From Bradyrhizobium altum (GTDB taxonomy: Bacteria > Pseudomonadota > Alphaproteobacteria > Rhizobiales > Xanthobacteraceae): a DNA stretch of 36,488 nucleotides. The notes under the pieces are model-generated. The model was given only the letters and a program-made list of their open reading frames with translations, did no database searches and was not told where the DNA came from. The stretch spans positions 1 through 36,488 of the forward strand of contig NZ_JACMYP010000057.1 of the NCBI RefSeq assembly GCF_020889705.1. The letters run 5' to 3'. Of this stretch, positions 16,018 to 23,927 are shown piece after piece; position 1 is the first letter of the stretch, and each line of letters opens with the position of its first letter. The position numbers and the translations under genes were made by a program.

Positions 16018-16047
16018 ACCCCGCGGCCGGGTGACCAGTCGCGGGGT
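16018..16047 (-). terminator. Likely rho-independent terminator between csp and the desaturase gene
   Basis: Perfect 8-base arms ACCCCGCG and CGCGGGGT have a 14-base loop. On the minus strand they are followed by a T-rich run (TCTCTTTAT). It would end the cold-shock transcript, with possible partial read-through into the desaturase. Confidence 0.5.
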
Positions 16048-16109
16048 CGCGTAACCAGAGGCTTTGCCAGTTCATCCGTGGTCAAAGCAGCATGGCCGAG
16101 TGTCGCAGC

Positions 16110-16319
16110 TTACACCGCGCGCAGATTGTCCGCAGCAGATTTGCCGGTCCGGCGGTCTGCAACGATTTCAAAAGACACCTTCTGACCCTCGTTGAGGGTG
16201 CTCATGCCGGCGCGTTCGACGGCGCTGATATGAACGAAAACGTCTTGGCCGCCGTCGTCCGGCTGAATGAAGCCGAAACCCTTCTGGCCGTTAAACCACT
16301 TCACAGTTCCCAAGCTCAT
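16110..16319 (-). CDS. cspA: Cold-shock domain protein
   Basis: The 69-residue protein is a single OB-fold cold-shock domain that binds single-stranded RNA/DNA as an RNA chaperone. RNP1 is KGFGFI (13-18) and RNP2 is VFVHI (27-31). The start MSLGTVKWFNGQKGFGFIQP is textbook for alphaproteobacterial CspA. An AAAGGA ribosome site lies upstream of the ATG at 16319; a longer frame from 16361 adds residues not seen in the family. The 251 bases before it (16320-16570) hold no gene and may contain a long 5' leader, common in csp genes. The symbol is generic; which paralog this is cannot be told. Confidence 0.93.
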   Translation of the reverse strand: MSLGTVKWFNGQKGFGFIQPDDGGQDVFVHISAVERAGMSTLNEGQKVSFEIVADRRTGKSAADNLRAV

Positions 16320-16570
16320 GGAACATCGTCCTTTAGTATAGATGCGTGTTTGGAGCCGCACCCGAGGGCGCAGCAGGCTAATTCGAAGTTCAGGGGGTGA
16401 GGGTCGTCAGTCAGGCACGCTATCAGCGGCGAGGCCAAGTCGTTCGGCCGAAACTCGATCCGAGGTAGGTAGCTACGGTTCGGCCATTCCGCAAGTGGCT
16501 TTTCCCCCTTTCTGACCTCGACCGCGACGTCCCCTGAGCCAACGGCATCGCCCGGTTTGGGCCAGGCGCC

Positions 16571-17179
16571 CTATTCCTTCTTCGCCGTCAGGCCGTCGAC
16601 CATCGCGCGGGTCAAGGTCGAGATCTCGCTGCGCAGCGCGCCGATCGGCACCGCGATCAGCTTGTGCTCCAGCCCGAGGGCGACCATGCCGTGGACAGCT
16701 GAGAACAGGCTGCGCGCGGTGACGCCGAGCTGCGCCGGCGAGCGCTGCGGAAATAGCGCGGCGAGCGGCTTGTAGATGTGGCGGAACAGTTCCATCTGCT
16801 CGCTGATCGCCCATTCCGGCACCGGCTTGCCGGGCTGCATGCGATGCTCGAACAGCGCGCGCCACAGTTCGAGATTGTCGGCGGCGAAGTCGCAATAGGC
16901 GACCGCGATCCGCACCAGCATCTCGCGCGGCGCGGCCGCGCCGCGGATCTCGGCCAGCGACAGCGAAGCATCGAGCCGGGCCAGCGTACGCGAGCCGACG
17001 CGCAGGATCAGCTCGTCGACATCCTCGACCAGATTGTAGACGCCGCCATTGGCGATGCCGATTTCCTGGGCCAGTTCGCGGGTTTTCAGGCCACTGAGAC
17101 CCTTTGCCGCAATTGCCCGTTCCGCCGCCTCGATCAGCGCTTCGCGCAGTTTTGCACGTCGTTCCAATGCCTTGGACAT
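16571..17179 (-). CDS. TetR-family regulator divergent from pspA
   Basis: The 202-residue protein has an N-terminal TetR DNA-binding domain (residues about 8-55: LREALIEAAERAIAAKGLSGLKTRELAQEIGIANGGVYN...). The helical C-terminal domain (ELWRALFEHRM ... SLFSAVHGMVALGLEHK) resembles the WHG-type TetR C-terminal domain. The recognition helix is variant (GGVYNLVEDVDEL). Three matching palindromes fill the 112-base gap to pspA, so it most likely represses pspA and itself. Classical psp operons use the sigma-54 activator PspF, so this is a different wiring. Its ligand is unknown, possibly a membrane-derived or acyl molecule. Confidence 0.9.
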   Translation of the reverse strand: MSKALERRAKLREALIEAAERAIAAKGLSGLKTRELAQEIGIANGGVYNLVEDVDELILRVGSRTLARLDASLSLAEIRGAAAPREMLVRIAVAYCDFAADNLELWRALFEHRMQPGKPVPEWAISEQMELFRHIYKPLAALFPQRSPAQLGVTARSLFSAVHGMVALGLEHKLIAVPIGALRSEISTLTRAMVDGLTAKKE

Positions 17180-17205
17180 GTTTCACCCGTCGTTAATCAC
17201 ATTCG

Positions 17206-17218
17206 TGAGCGACGCTCA
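17206..17218. promoter_or_regulatory. TetR operator 1
   Basis: TGAGCGACGCTCA is a perfect 5+5 palindrome with a 3-base centre. It lies 27 bases upstream of the tetR start. Confidence 0.7.
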
Positions 17219-17227
17219 AATAAATAT

Positions 17228-17240
17228 TGAGCAATGCTCA
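17228..17240. promoter_or_regulatory. TetR operator 2
   Basis: TGAGCAATGCTCA has the same arms and lies 22 bases (two helical turns) from operator 1. It falls in the AT-rich middle of the divergent promoter and overlaps a possible -35 element TTGAGC for pspA (17227-17232). Confidence 0.7.
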
Positions 17241-17261
17241 TTTTGTGATACAAAAGATTCA

Positions 17262-17274
17262 TGAGCGATGCTCA
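17262..17274. promoter_or_regulatory. TetR operator 3
   Basis: TGAGCGATGCTCA has the same arms and lies 34 bases from operator 2, just before the pspA ribosome site (AGGGAG, 17279-17284). Binding here would block pspA transcription directly. Confidence 0.7.
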
Positions 17275-17291
17275 TAACAGGGAGTGGCCAA

Positions 17292-17987
17292 ATGTTCAAA
17301 ACTGTTTTGACGATTTTCCGCGGCAGCGTGGCGGCAGCCGAGGAGGAACTGCAAGATCGGACCGCGCTGGTCGTCCTCGACCAGCAGATGCGCGATGCCG
17401 CCGCCGCGGTCGACCGCTCGAAACGGACCCTGGCGCTCGCCATTGCCGGCGACCAGCAGGAGGGCCGGCGGCTCGAGGCGACCAATGCCCGGATCGCCGA
17501 TCTCGAGGTGCGGGCGTCGGCGGCGCTCGAAGGCGGCCGGGACGACCTCGCCCGCGAAGCCGCGCAGGCGATCGCCAACCTGGAAGCCGAACGCGACGCC
17601 GCGATGACCGCGCGCACGCTGTTCGCCACCGAGATCACCCGGCTGAAGCGCCATGTCGCCAACGCCGAGGCGCGCATTGCCGAGCTCGATCGCGGCCGGC
17701 GCCTTGCCCGTGCCTCGGAAGCCGTGCGTTCGCTGCGCCGAAGCGGCATCGAGGCGGCGCGGCCCTACGAGTCGACGCTGCCGGAAGCGGAAGCCACGCT
17801 GAAGCGGTTGCGCGAGCGGCAGATGGAGACCCAGGCGGCGGATGACGCGCTGTTCGAGATCGACACCGCCTCGGGCCCGCTCGCCACCGCCGAGAAGCTC
17901 GCCGAGCAGGGCTTTGGCCCGCGGATGAAATCGACTGCCGACGACGTGCTGGCGCGCCTGAAAGCCAGGCGACCGCCTGCCGCCTGA
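17292..17987 (+). CDS. pspA: PspA/IM30-family membrane-stress protein
   Basis: The 231-residue protein begins with an amphipathic segment (MFKTVLTIFRGSVAAAEEEL) and continues as long charged coiled coil (about residues 20-200: ALVVLDQQMRDAAAAVDRSKRTLALAIAG ... MTARTLFATEITRLKRHVANAEARIAEL). That layout and length are typical of PspA, an ESCRT-III-like membrane-binding protein that protects damaged inner membranes. The ATG at 17292 has AGGGAG seven bases upstream; the longer frame from 17268 would run through operator 3 and is not favoured. It is divergent from the TetR regulator and followed 70 bases later by the YiaA/B membrane gene. No pspB, pspC or pspF is seen. Confidence 0.88.
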   Translation: MFKTVLTIFRGSVAAAEEELQDRTALVVLDQQMRDAAAAVDRSKRTLALAIAGDQQEGRRLEATNARIADLEVRASAALEGGRDDLAREAAQAIANLEAERDAAMTARTLFATEITRLKRHVANAEARIAELDRGRRLARASEAVRSLRRSGIEAARPYESTLPEAEATLKRLRERQMETQAADDALFEIDTASGPLATAEKLAEQGFGPRMKSTADDVLARLKARRPPAA

Positions 17988-18057
17988 GAGCTCAAGCCTG
18001 AAACCTCGAGCCTGAAACCAAGCCAACTTCAGATCACCCATTATCAAGGAGACGACC

Positions 18058-18333
18058 ATGAACCAGACCATCCAACCCCACAGCGGCAGCTGGGTTGCCT
18101 TTACCTACGCGTCCTTCGCAGCCTCCGCCTTCCTCGTCGCCGTCGGCGTGTTCTTCCTGCCGATCAGCATCTGGATGCAGGGGTATCTGACGATGGGCAT
18201 CGTGATGCTGGTCCAGACCTGCATCACGCTGACCAAGACGGTGCGCGACAATTACGAGAGCGGCAAATTCGTGAACCGCATCGAGGACGCCAAGGCCGAG
18301 CGCCTGCTGATGGAAGTCTCCAAGGCGGCGTGA
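18058..18333 (+). CDS. YiaA/YiaB-family inner-membrane protein
   Basis: The 91-residue protein has two membrane helices (WVAFTYASFAASAFLVAVGVFFLP and LTMGIVMLVQTCITLTKTVR), characteristic of the YiaAB two-helix domain. A short charged tail (NYESGKFVNRIEDAKAERLLMEVSKAA) follows. A strong AAGGAG site precedes the ATG. It is very likely co-transcribed with pspA. YiaAB-domain proteins are of unknown function; this context suggests a partner of PspA at the inner membrane. Confidence 0.88.
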   Translation: MNQTIQPHSGSWVAFTYASFAASAFLVAVGVFFLPISIWMQGYLTMGIVMLVQTCITLTKTVRDNYESGKFVNRIEDAKAERLLMEVSKAA

Positions 18334-18501
18334 GCCGGAGCAAGACGACGCGGCGGGTGTTATGCACTCGCCGTTTTGTCGTTCGGACCAACTTTGTTCC
18401 GTTTCCGGAAGGCCTTGTTTACCCTGCGGCAAACAGCGCCAGGTTGCGCTCATGGCTCCTTAACAGGCCAAAGTGCAGAGATCGCGCCGAGGGACAGAGA
18501 A

Positions 18502-19557
18502 ATGGCGTCCACGGACAATCGCACCCCCGCTTCGCGCGGCAGCAGGAGCCTTGCCAAAGCGCGCGCGGCCTTTGACGGCCTGCGCAGCCATGGCGGCTTC
18601 TGGCTGAAGGCGCTGTCGCAGCCGACCATCGATCTCACCTTGCGTACCCAGGCCGGCCAGCGCACCCGCATCGTCGAGGCGCCCGGCCTGTCGCTGCCGA
18701 AGGACGAGCTCGACGCGCTGGTCGAGCAGCTCCGCGCCGTTGCCGCCAAGACGCTGCCAGAGGAGAGCCTGAGCTACGGCATCTTCTCCGGCGAGCCCGA
18801 GCGGCTGTCGCGCGCCATCATCACGCTGATCTCAGAGGAAGACACCGGGCGGCCGATCGCGTTCAACGCTCTGTCGGTGATGGACGTGCCGCTCGACGGC
18901 GAGCCCACTGAAGTCACCCATCTCGGCCTCGTCATGGTCGATCCCGATGTGCGCGGGCAGGGGCTGTCCTGGGTGCTCTATGGCCTGACCGCACTGGTGC
19001 TGTTCGCCCGCGACGGGCTGCGGCCGAAATGGATCTCCAACGTCACCCAGGTGCCGGCGGTGGTCGGCATGGTCAGCGACACCTTCTCGGACGTATTCCC
19101 GTCGCCGCTGCCGGGGGCGCGGCAGAGCTTTGCGCATCTGCAACTCGCCCGCGGCATCATGACAAGGCATCGTGCGGTGTTCGGCGTCGGCGAGGAGGCC
19201 GGTTTCGACGAGGCGCGTTCGGTCATCACCAATGCCTATACCGCCGGCTCGGATGCGCTGAAGAAGACTTTTGAGATCGCGCCGAAGCATCGCGATGCCG
19301 TCTACAACGAATTTTGCGAGCGCGAGCTGGATTACGGCCGCGGCGACGATGTGCTGCAGATCGGCCGCGTCGATCTTGCCGGCGCGCGCCGCTATCTGAT
19401 GAGCGAGGTGCCCTCGGGCTCGCTGCCGGCGCTGCTCGCGGCGTCCGCGATGCTGGCGTTGCAGCGGCTGGTGCTGCCGGTGGTCTACTGGATGGACGAC
19501 ACCCGCGCCTTCGGCACGCTGCGGCCGCGCAAGCAGGAGAGCGGGACCGCGCGATGA
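18502..19557 (+). CDS. GNAT-like protein, first gene of the E1-like operon
   Basis: From the ATG at 18502 (GAGGGA upstream) the product has 351 residues. The central part resembles a GCN5-type acetyltransferase fold: a strand VTHLGLVMVDPDV followed by RGQGLSWVLYGLTALVLF (from R151), which fits the acetyl-CoA pyrophosphate loop and helix. The rest has no recognised motif. The C-terminal part (PSGSLPALLAASAMLALQRLVLPVVYW) contains a hydrophobic stretch that could touch the membrane. Its stop overlaps the next start (ATGA). It opens a tightly coupled five-gene set 168 bases after the YiaA/B gene. The acetyltransferase role is plausible, not certain; the acceptor is unknown. Confidence 0.72.
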   Translation: MASTDNRTPASRGSRSLAKARAAFDGLRSHGGFWLKALSQPTIDLTLRTQAGQRTRIVEAPGLSLPKDELDALVEQLRAVAAKTLPEESLSYGIFSGEPERLSRAIITLISEEDTGRPIAFNALSVMDVPLDGEPTEVTHLGLVMVDPDVRGQGLSWVLYGLTALVLFARDGLRPKWISNVTQVPAVVGMVSDTFSDVFPSPLPGARQSFAHLQLARGIMTRHRAVFGVGEEAGFDEARSVITNAYTAGSDALKKTFEIAPKHRDAVYNEFCERELDYGRGDDVLQIGRVDLAGARRYLMSEVPSGSLPALLAASAMLALQRLVLPVVYWMDDTRAFGTLRPRKQESGTAR

Positions 19558-20429
19558 ATTTCGACTATTACTCCTTCACCGGCCGCAACATCGGCTTCAT
19601 CGACGAGCACGAGCAGCAGCTCTTGCGCCAGGCGCGGGTGTTCGTCTGCGGCGTCGGCGGCATGGGCGGCGCGGCCTTCATGGCGCTGGCGCGCGCCGGC
19701 GTCGGCAAGTTCGTGATCGCCGACATCGACCGCTTCGAGGTCTCCAACCTCAATCGCCAGGTGTTCGCCTTCGCCGACGAGGTCGGCCGCGAGAAGGCGA
19801 CGGTCGCCGCCGAAGCCGCCAAACGCATCAACCCGACCATCGAGGTCGAGGTGCTCGGCGAGAACTGGACCAGTGCGCTCGCCGGGATTGCCGAACGCTG
19901 CCCGGTCATCGTCAACGGCATGGACGATATCGCCGCCGGCGTGCATCTGTACCGGACTGCCAAGCGCGCCGACGCAACCGTGATCGACGCCTATATGTCG
20001 CCGTTGCCGTCGGTCATCGTGGTGCGCCCGCACGATCCCAGACCCGAGGAGCGCCTCGGCTTTCCCACGCTGGCCAAGGATTGGACCGAGATCACCGAGG
20101 ACGACCGCCGCGCCGCGATGCGTGCCGAGATCGAGCACGTCATGCTGCACTCCTCCTCGCGCAACTATGTCGACCTCGCGATCGCCGGCGAGGTCGCGGC
20201 CGGTCGCCGCAGCCGGATGTCGTTCGCGCCGATGGTGATCTCGACCGGCATGCTGATGGCCTATGAAGCGGTCGCGCTGATCCTGGGCCGCACCTCCGGC
20301 ACCGATTGCCGCGGCTGGTTCCTCAACCCGCACCGGCCCGCGATCGAGAAGCCGCGCAATGCGCTGGTCGCCGCCCTGATGCGTCCGCTGGTGCGGCGCG
20401 CCATTGACGAATTGACGGGCGGCAAATGA
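19554..20429 (+). CDS. E1-like (ThiF/MoeB/HesA-fold) adenylyltransferase
   Basis: The 291-residue protein has the E1-like adenylation fold. It shows the glycine-rich nucleotide loop VCGVGGMGGAAF (G33-G39), the acidic strand end IADIDRFEVSNLNRQVF (D57, D59, R68), K81 in GREKA, and the aspartates after the fourth strand (NGMDD, D124/D125). These match the ATP-binding and catalytic positions of ThiF and MoeB. The paired CxxC zinc motifs of MoeB/ThiF are not present, and I see no clear catalytic cysteine (only C32, C116 and one near 253). The family activates C-terminal carboxylates of small proteins or peptides as acyl-adenylates; the substrate here is unknown. It overlaps both neighbours by ATGA. 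Confidence 0.88.
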   Translation: MNFDYYSFTGRNIGFIDEHEQQLLRQARVFVCGVGGMGGAAFMALARAGVGKFVIADIDRFEVSNLNRQVFAFADEVGREKATVAAEAAKRINPTIEVEVLGENWTSALAGIAERCPVIVNGMDDIAAGVHLYRTAKRADATVIDAYMSPLPSVIVVRPHDPRPEERLGFPTLAKDWTEITEDDRRAAMRAEIEHVMLHSSSRNYVDLAIAGEVAAGRRSRMSFAPMVISTGMLMAYEAVALILGRTSGTDCRGWFLNPHRPAIEKPRNALVAALMRPLVRRAIDELTGGK

Positions 20430-21625
20430 CCTCAGGGGTGATTGCCGATTCCATCGTCAATCTCTGCGGCGCCATCGGCGTCGCGGTGGCGATGATGACG
20501 TTCTATCGGCGCGATCCCAAGAGCCCGCTGACTCGCCGCCTGCTGCTCGCGCTCGGCGTGATCGCGACCCTGTTCCTCGATCGTGGCTTAGCGTGGTGGA
20601 GCGGAAGCTTTGTGCTCGACCGCCTCTCGGTGATCCCGGCCGCGCTGATCCCGCTCGGCGCGCTGATCGTCACCGAAGGCATCCTGCGGCGGCATGCGCC
20701 GCGCGTGGTCAAGATCGCGGCGCTCGGCGGCGGCATCCTGCTCGGGCTCGGCGGCACGTTCGGGCTGCAACGTTTCGTGATGCCCTACGCGATCACGCTG
20801 GCGCTGTTCCAGCTGCTTGCCTTCGCCACCTGCGCGCTGCTGCTGGCGACGCGCGACCGCGCCGCGCTGATGGCCTCGGAGAACCGCAGCATCGGCCGCA
20901 TGGCGGTCGGCGCGCTGGTGGTGATCCCGTTCATCCTCACCGACTTCCGCACGCTATTTCCGGACATTCCGGTCCGGCTCGGCGCGCTGGGCGCGCTGCT
21001 GACGGTGACCGTGATGCTGATCGCCGGCGGCGGCGCCGAGACCCGCCGGCATGGGCTTGCGATGATGGCGCTGCGGCTGATCTCTTCGGGCCTGCTTGGC
21101 CTTGCCGCCGCCTTCATGGCGCCTGACGTCGATGCCGCGCAGATGGTGCGGTTCGTCGCGGTCGCGATCGCCGGCGTGCTGACCATCGGGTTGATGACGG
21201 ACGCATTGCGGGCGCTGTTCGAATCGCAGGAGCCGGGCGTGCTCAATTCGGTCGCGGCGTCGCCGGCGCAGACAAGGGAGCAGTTGATCGCCGAGCTCGC
21301 GCGGCATCCGATCTTTGAAAGCGCGCGGCGTTTTCGCGAAAGCGAGCTTGCGCTCTACGATCCGCCGCTGCTGCGGGACTTCCTGTCGACGCGCCGGGTG
21401 CTGCGCCGGTCCGATGCGCCGTGGGGGCTGCCGCTGACCGATCCGGCCGCCGAGCGCATGGTCTCGTTGATGACTGCCAACAACGCCTCCCATGTCATCG
21501 TGCTCGCACATGATCCACTCGACCTCATTGTGCTCGCCGTACCCGTGACCGCGGCCGATCCCGCCACCGAAACCGCGCTGGCGCTGGTGCGGCGGCTGCT
21601 GGCGTTGACCCCGGAGGCCAAATGA
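20426..21625 (+). CDS. Polytopic membrane protein of the E1-like operon
   Basis: Of 399 residues, about the first 270 form seven or eight hydrophobic helices with short loops. They resemble in layout the 7TM sensor modules of some kinases, though no family is recognised. Residues about 280-399 are soluble: SPAQTREQLIAELARHPIFESARRF ... YDPPLLRDFLSTRRVL ... SHVIVLAHDPLDLIVLAVPV, ending in a small alpha/beta-looking domain. It would anchor the operon's cytosolic enzymes at the membrane or receive a membrane signal; that is inference. Both ends overlap neighbouring genes by ATGA, so translation is coupled. Confidence 0.8.
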   Translation: MTSGVIADSIVNLCGAIGVAVAMMTFYRRDPKSPLTRRLLLALGVIATLFLDRGLAWWSGSFVLDRLSVIPAALIPLGALIVTEGILRRHAPRVVKIAALGGGILLGLGGTFGLQRFVMPYAITLALFQLLAFATCALLLATRDRAALMASENRSIGRMAVGALVVIPFILTDFRTLFPDIPVRLGALGALLTVTVMLIAGGGAETRRHGLAMMALRLISSGLLGLAAAFMAPDVDAAQMVRFVAVAIAGVLTIGLMTDALRALFESQEPGVLNSVAASPAQTREQLIAELARHPIFESARRFRESELALYDPPLLRDFLSTRRVLRRSDAPWGLPLTDPAAERMVSLMTANNASHVIVLAHDPLDLIVLAVPVTAADPATETALALVRRLLALTPEAK

Positions 21626-22743
21626 ATCTCGAGATCCGGGAGGGCGACCGCAAATCGGCATTCGACGCCGCCCTCAACGCCTATGGCCCCGACAGCCTCT
21701 ACGTGCCGCCGCTGTGGAGCGACTTCGACCGGATGTTCGATCCGGCAAAGAACCCGTTCGTCACCGAAGGCCATGGCCGCTATGCGCTGTTTTCCGCGCA
21801 TCGCGACGGAAAACCGGTCGGCCGTATCGCTGCCTCGATCCACGATGCCTCCAACCGCAAGCACGGCACGCGTCACGGTGCGTTCGGCTTCTTCGACTGT
21901 ATCGACGACGTCGAGGTCGCCGATGCGCTGCTGTGGGCCGCCGAGCAATGGCTGTCGGCGCGCGGCATGAGCCGGGTCGCCGGCAATTTCAATCTGACGG
22001 CGATGCAGCAGATCGGCGTCATGACCGACGGCTTCGACCATGCGCCGTTCACCGACATGATGTGGTCGCCGCCGCACATCGCGCAGCATCTCGAACGCGC
22101 CGGTTATGCCGCGACCTTCCCGATGACGACGTTCGAGATCGCGCTCGACGGCGGCAAGCCGGAGCAACTGCTCGGCGACAAGCAACGCGCGGTGCTCGCC
22201 GATCCGGATTTCGTCTGGCAGCCGATCAAGCGCTCCGCCTTCAAGATCCGGCTGGAGGATGCGCGCCTGATCCTCAACGACGGCTTTGCCGACAATCCGA
22301 TGTTCGTGCCGCCGACCGCGGCCGAATATCTGTTCCAGGCTGGCGACATGATGTGGATCATCGACAAGCGGATTTCGACCGTGGTCTATCACCGCGGCCG
22401 GCCCGCCGGCGCGATCATCGCGATCCCGGACCTCAATCCATTGATCAAGGCGATCGGCAGCCGGATCGGGCTGACCGCGCCGTTCAAATTCGTGCAGCAC
22501 CGCATGATGAACACGCGCGCGGTGCTGATCTATCAGTCGGTCTGCCGCGACCTGCACAATCGCGGCCTCAACGGCGCGATGCTCTACCGCACCGCGCTGG
22601 CGTTGCAGGAGGCCGGCTACCGCACGCTCGGCGGCACCTGGATCGCCGACATCAACGCGCCGTCGCTGCGCCAGGTCGAGAAGGCGGGCGCCACACCGCT
22701 GCACCGGCTGCATCTGTTCACCAAGAGGCTGGCCGCGGCATGA
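21622..22743 (+). CDS. GNAT-superfamily N-acetyltransferase-like protein
   Basis: The 373-residue soluble protein resembles the large two-lobe GNAT proteins annotated as N-acetyltransferases in many bacteria. The first lobe has YALFSAHRDGKPVGRIAASIHDASNRKH and GFFDCIDDVEVADALLWAAEQWLSARGM. The second lobe ends TLGGTWIADINAPSLRQVEKAGATPLHRLHLFTK, a typical terminal GNAT arrangement with an N-x-PSL helix start. Such proteins are also close in fold to Fem-type aminoacyltransferases. Substrate is unknown. It is translationally coupled (ATGA) to the membrane gene before it and the nitroreductase after it. Confidence 0.82.
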   Translation: MNLEIREGDRKSAFDAALNAYGPDSLYVPPLWSDFDRMFDPAKNPFVTEGHGRYALFSAHRDGKPVGRIAASIHDASNRKHGTRHGAFGFFDCIDDVEVADALLWAAEQWLSARGMSRVAGNFNLTAMQQIGVMTDGFDHAPFTDMMWSPPHIAQHLERAGYAATFPMTTFEIALDGGKPEQLLGDKQRAVLADPDFVWQPIKRSAFKIRLEDARLILNDGFADNPMFVPPTAAEYLFQAGDMMWIIDKRISTVVYHRGRPAGAIIAIPDLNPLIKAIGSRIGLTAPFKFVQHRMMNTRAVLIYQSVCRDLHNRGLNGAMLYRTALALQEAGYRTLGGTWIADINAPSLRQVEKAGATPLHRLHLFTKRLAAA

Positions 22744-23735
22744 GCGAGCTGACGCCGGACTTGCTGCGCGAGCTGGTCGCCGAGGCGCGGCTGGCGCCGA
22801 GCGTCCACAACATCCAGCCGACGCGCTGGCGCTTGCTTGGCGACGGGCGGCTGGCGCTGGTCGACGCGACCTGGGTGCGCGCGCCGGTCGCCGATCCCGC
22901 CGGACACGACGTGCTTATGTCACATGGCGCAGCGCTGGAGGGCATGAGCCTTGCGCTCAACCGCCGCGGCCTCGCCATCACGGCGATGACCACGATCGAG
23001 CAGCCGCTGTCGCCGCAATTTACCGCGCTCTGCAGCTTTGCGATCAGGCAAGGTGTCGCGCCCGATCCGTTGGCCGGCCATGTGGCCCACCGGATGTCGT
23101 GGCGCGGCAAGTTCGCGGCGTCGCCGGATGAGCCCGTGCCGCTGGTGCAGCTCGCCGTCGCGCGTGACGATTTGATCTGTATTGGTGACCCCCAGACGAT
23201 TGCCGATATCGCCGGCTGGGCCGACCAGGCCGAGTTCTCCTTTGTCCGCGGCGACGACTATCGGGCCGAGCTGCTCGAATGGATGCGGCTGTCGCCCGGC
23301 CATGCGCACTATCTGCTGGATGGTCTCAATCGCGATGCGCTTGCCATGAGCGCGGTCGAGGCCACCGCCGCGCGCTACGTGCTCGGCGGTCTGTTCAAGC
23401 CGCTCGATCGTCTCGGCCTCGCCGCATCGCTGCTGTCAGACGGCGCGAAGACCGCCTCGGCCGCGGCGATCGTCCTGTTCTGTCGTCCGGTCGGTGAGGA
23501 TCCACTCACGACGGGACGGCATTTCTACCGCAGCTGGCTGGAGATCGATCGCGCCGGGCTCGCGGCGTGCCCGATCTCGGCGCTGGCCGATCACCCTGAC
23601 TTCAACGACCGGCTGCGCAAGATCGGCAAGATCGGCACCGATCTGCGCCTCGTCAACGTGTTCCGCATCGGCTGGCCCTCCAAACCGCTGAAACCGCAGC
23701 ATTTCCGGCTGCCGGTCGACCGGCTCATCGTCTAG
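22740..23735 (+). CDS. Nitroreductase-fold FMN protein (Acg/MoeY-like)
   Basis: The 331-residue protein has the N-terminal FMN-binding signature APSVHNIQPTRW (19-30) of the nitroreductase superfamily. Two tandem half-units follow, as in the Acg-like branch, ending GTDLRLVNVFRIGWPS, which is typical of the superfamily C-terminus. Members are flavin oxidoreductases or FMN-storage proteins; some in peptide-modification clusters oxidise azolines. In Mycobacterium tuberculosis, Rv1355c (annotated MoeY) combines E1-like and nitroreductase-like domains in one chain, which supports a shared pathway with the E1-like protein encoded here. It is the last gene of the operon, followed by a hairpin repeat that may terminate it. 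Confidence 0.82.
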   Translation: MSELTPDLLRELVAEARLAPSVHNIQPTRWRLLGDGRLALVDATWVRAPVADPAGHDVLMSHGAALEGMSLALNRRGLAITAMTTIEQPLSPQFTALCSFAIRQGVAPDPLAGHVAHRMSWRGKFAASPDEPVPLVQLAVARDDLICIGDPQTIADIAGWADQAEFSFVRGDDYRAELLEWMRLSPGHAHYLLDGLNRDALAMSAVEATAARYVLGGLFKPLDRLGLAASLLSDGAKTASAAAIVLFCRPVGEDPLTTGRHFYRSWLEIDRAGLAACPISALADHPDFNDRLRKIGKIGTDLRLVNVFRIGWPSKPLKPQHFRLPVDRLIV

Positions 23736-23736
23736 A

Positions 23737-23838
23737 GCGTTTTCGAGCGAAGTGGACACCGGTTCGCGTGAAGAAAACGCGTCAAAACAAGAATCTAGAG
23801 CTTCGGTTCTGATTCAATCAGAACCGAAAATGCTCTAG
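23737..23838. repeat. Dispersed intergenic hairpin element after the E1-like operon
   Basis: The element comprises two hairpins. The first has arms GCGTTTTC (23737-23744) and GAAAACGC (23773-23780). The second is long: CTAGAGC (23795-23801) pairs with GCTCTAG (23832-23838), with a perfect inner stem CGGTTCTGATT/AATCAGAACCG. I recognise the sequence as a common Bradyrhizobium intergenic repeat. It begins two bases after a stop codon and may act as a terminator. Confidence 0.75.
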
Positions 23839-23927
23839 GCGCTGACAGATCAGGTGCGATATCCGCTGTCAAAGCTTCATGCGGTCGTGCTATGACGCCG
23901 CCCGCTAACCAAAGACCGGTGGAGATG

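Noticed and set aside
19554..20429. E1-like gene as part of a bacterial ubiquitin-like or CBASS-type antiviral system
   Set aside because: No ubiquitin-like protein with a terminal glycine, no E2, no JAB protease and no nucleotide cyclase nearby; the nitroreductase and GNAT partners point elsewhere.
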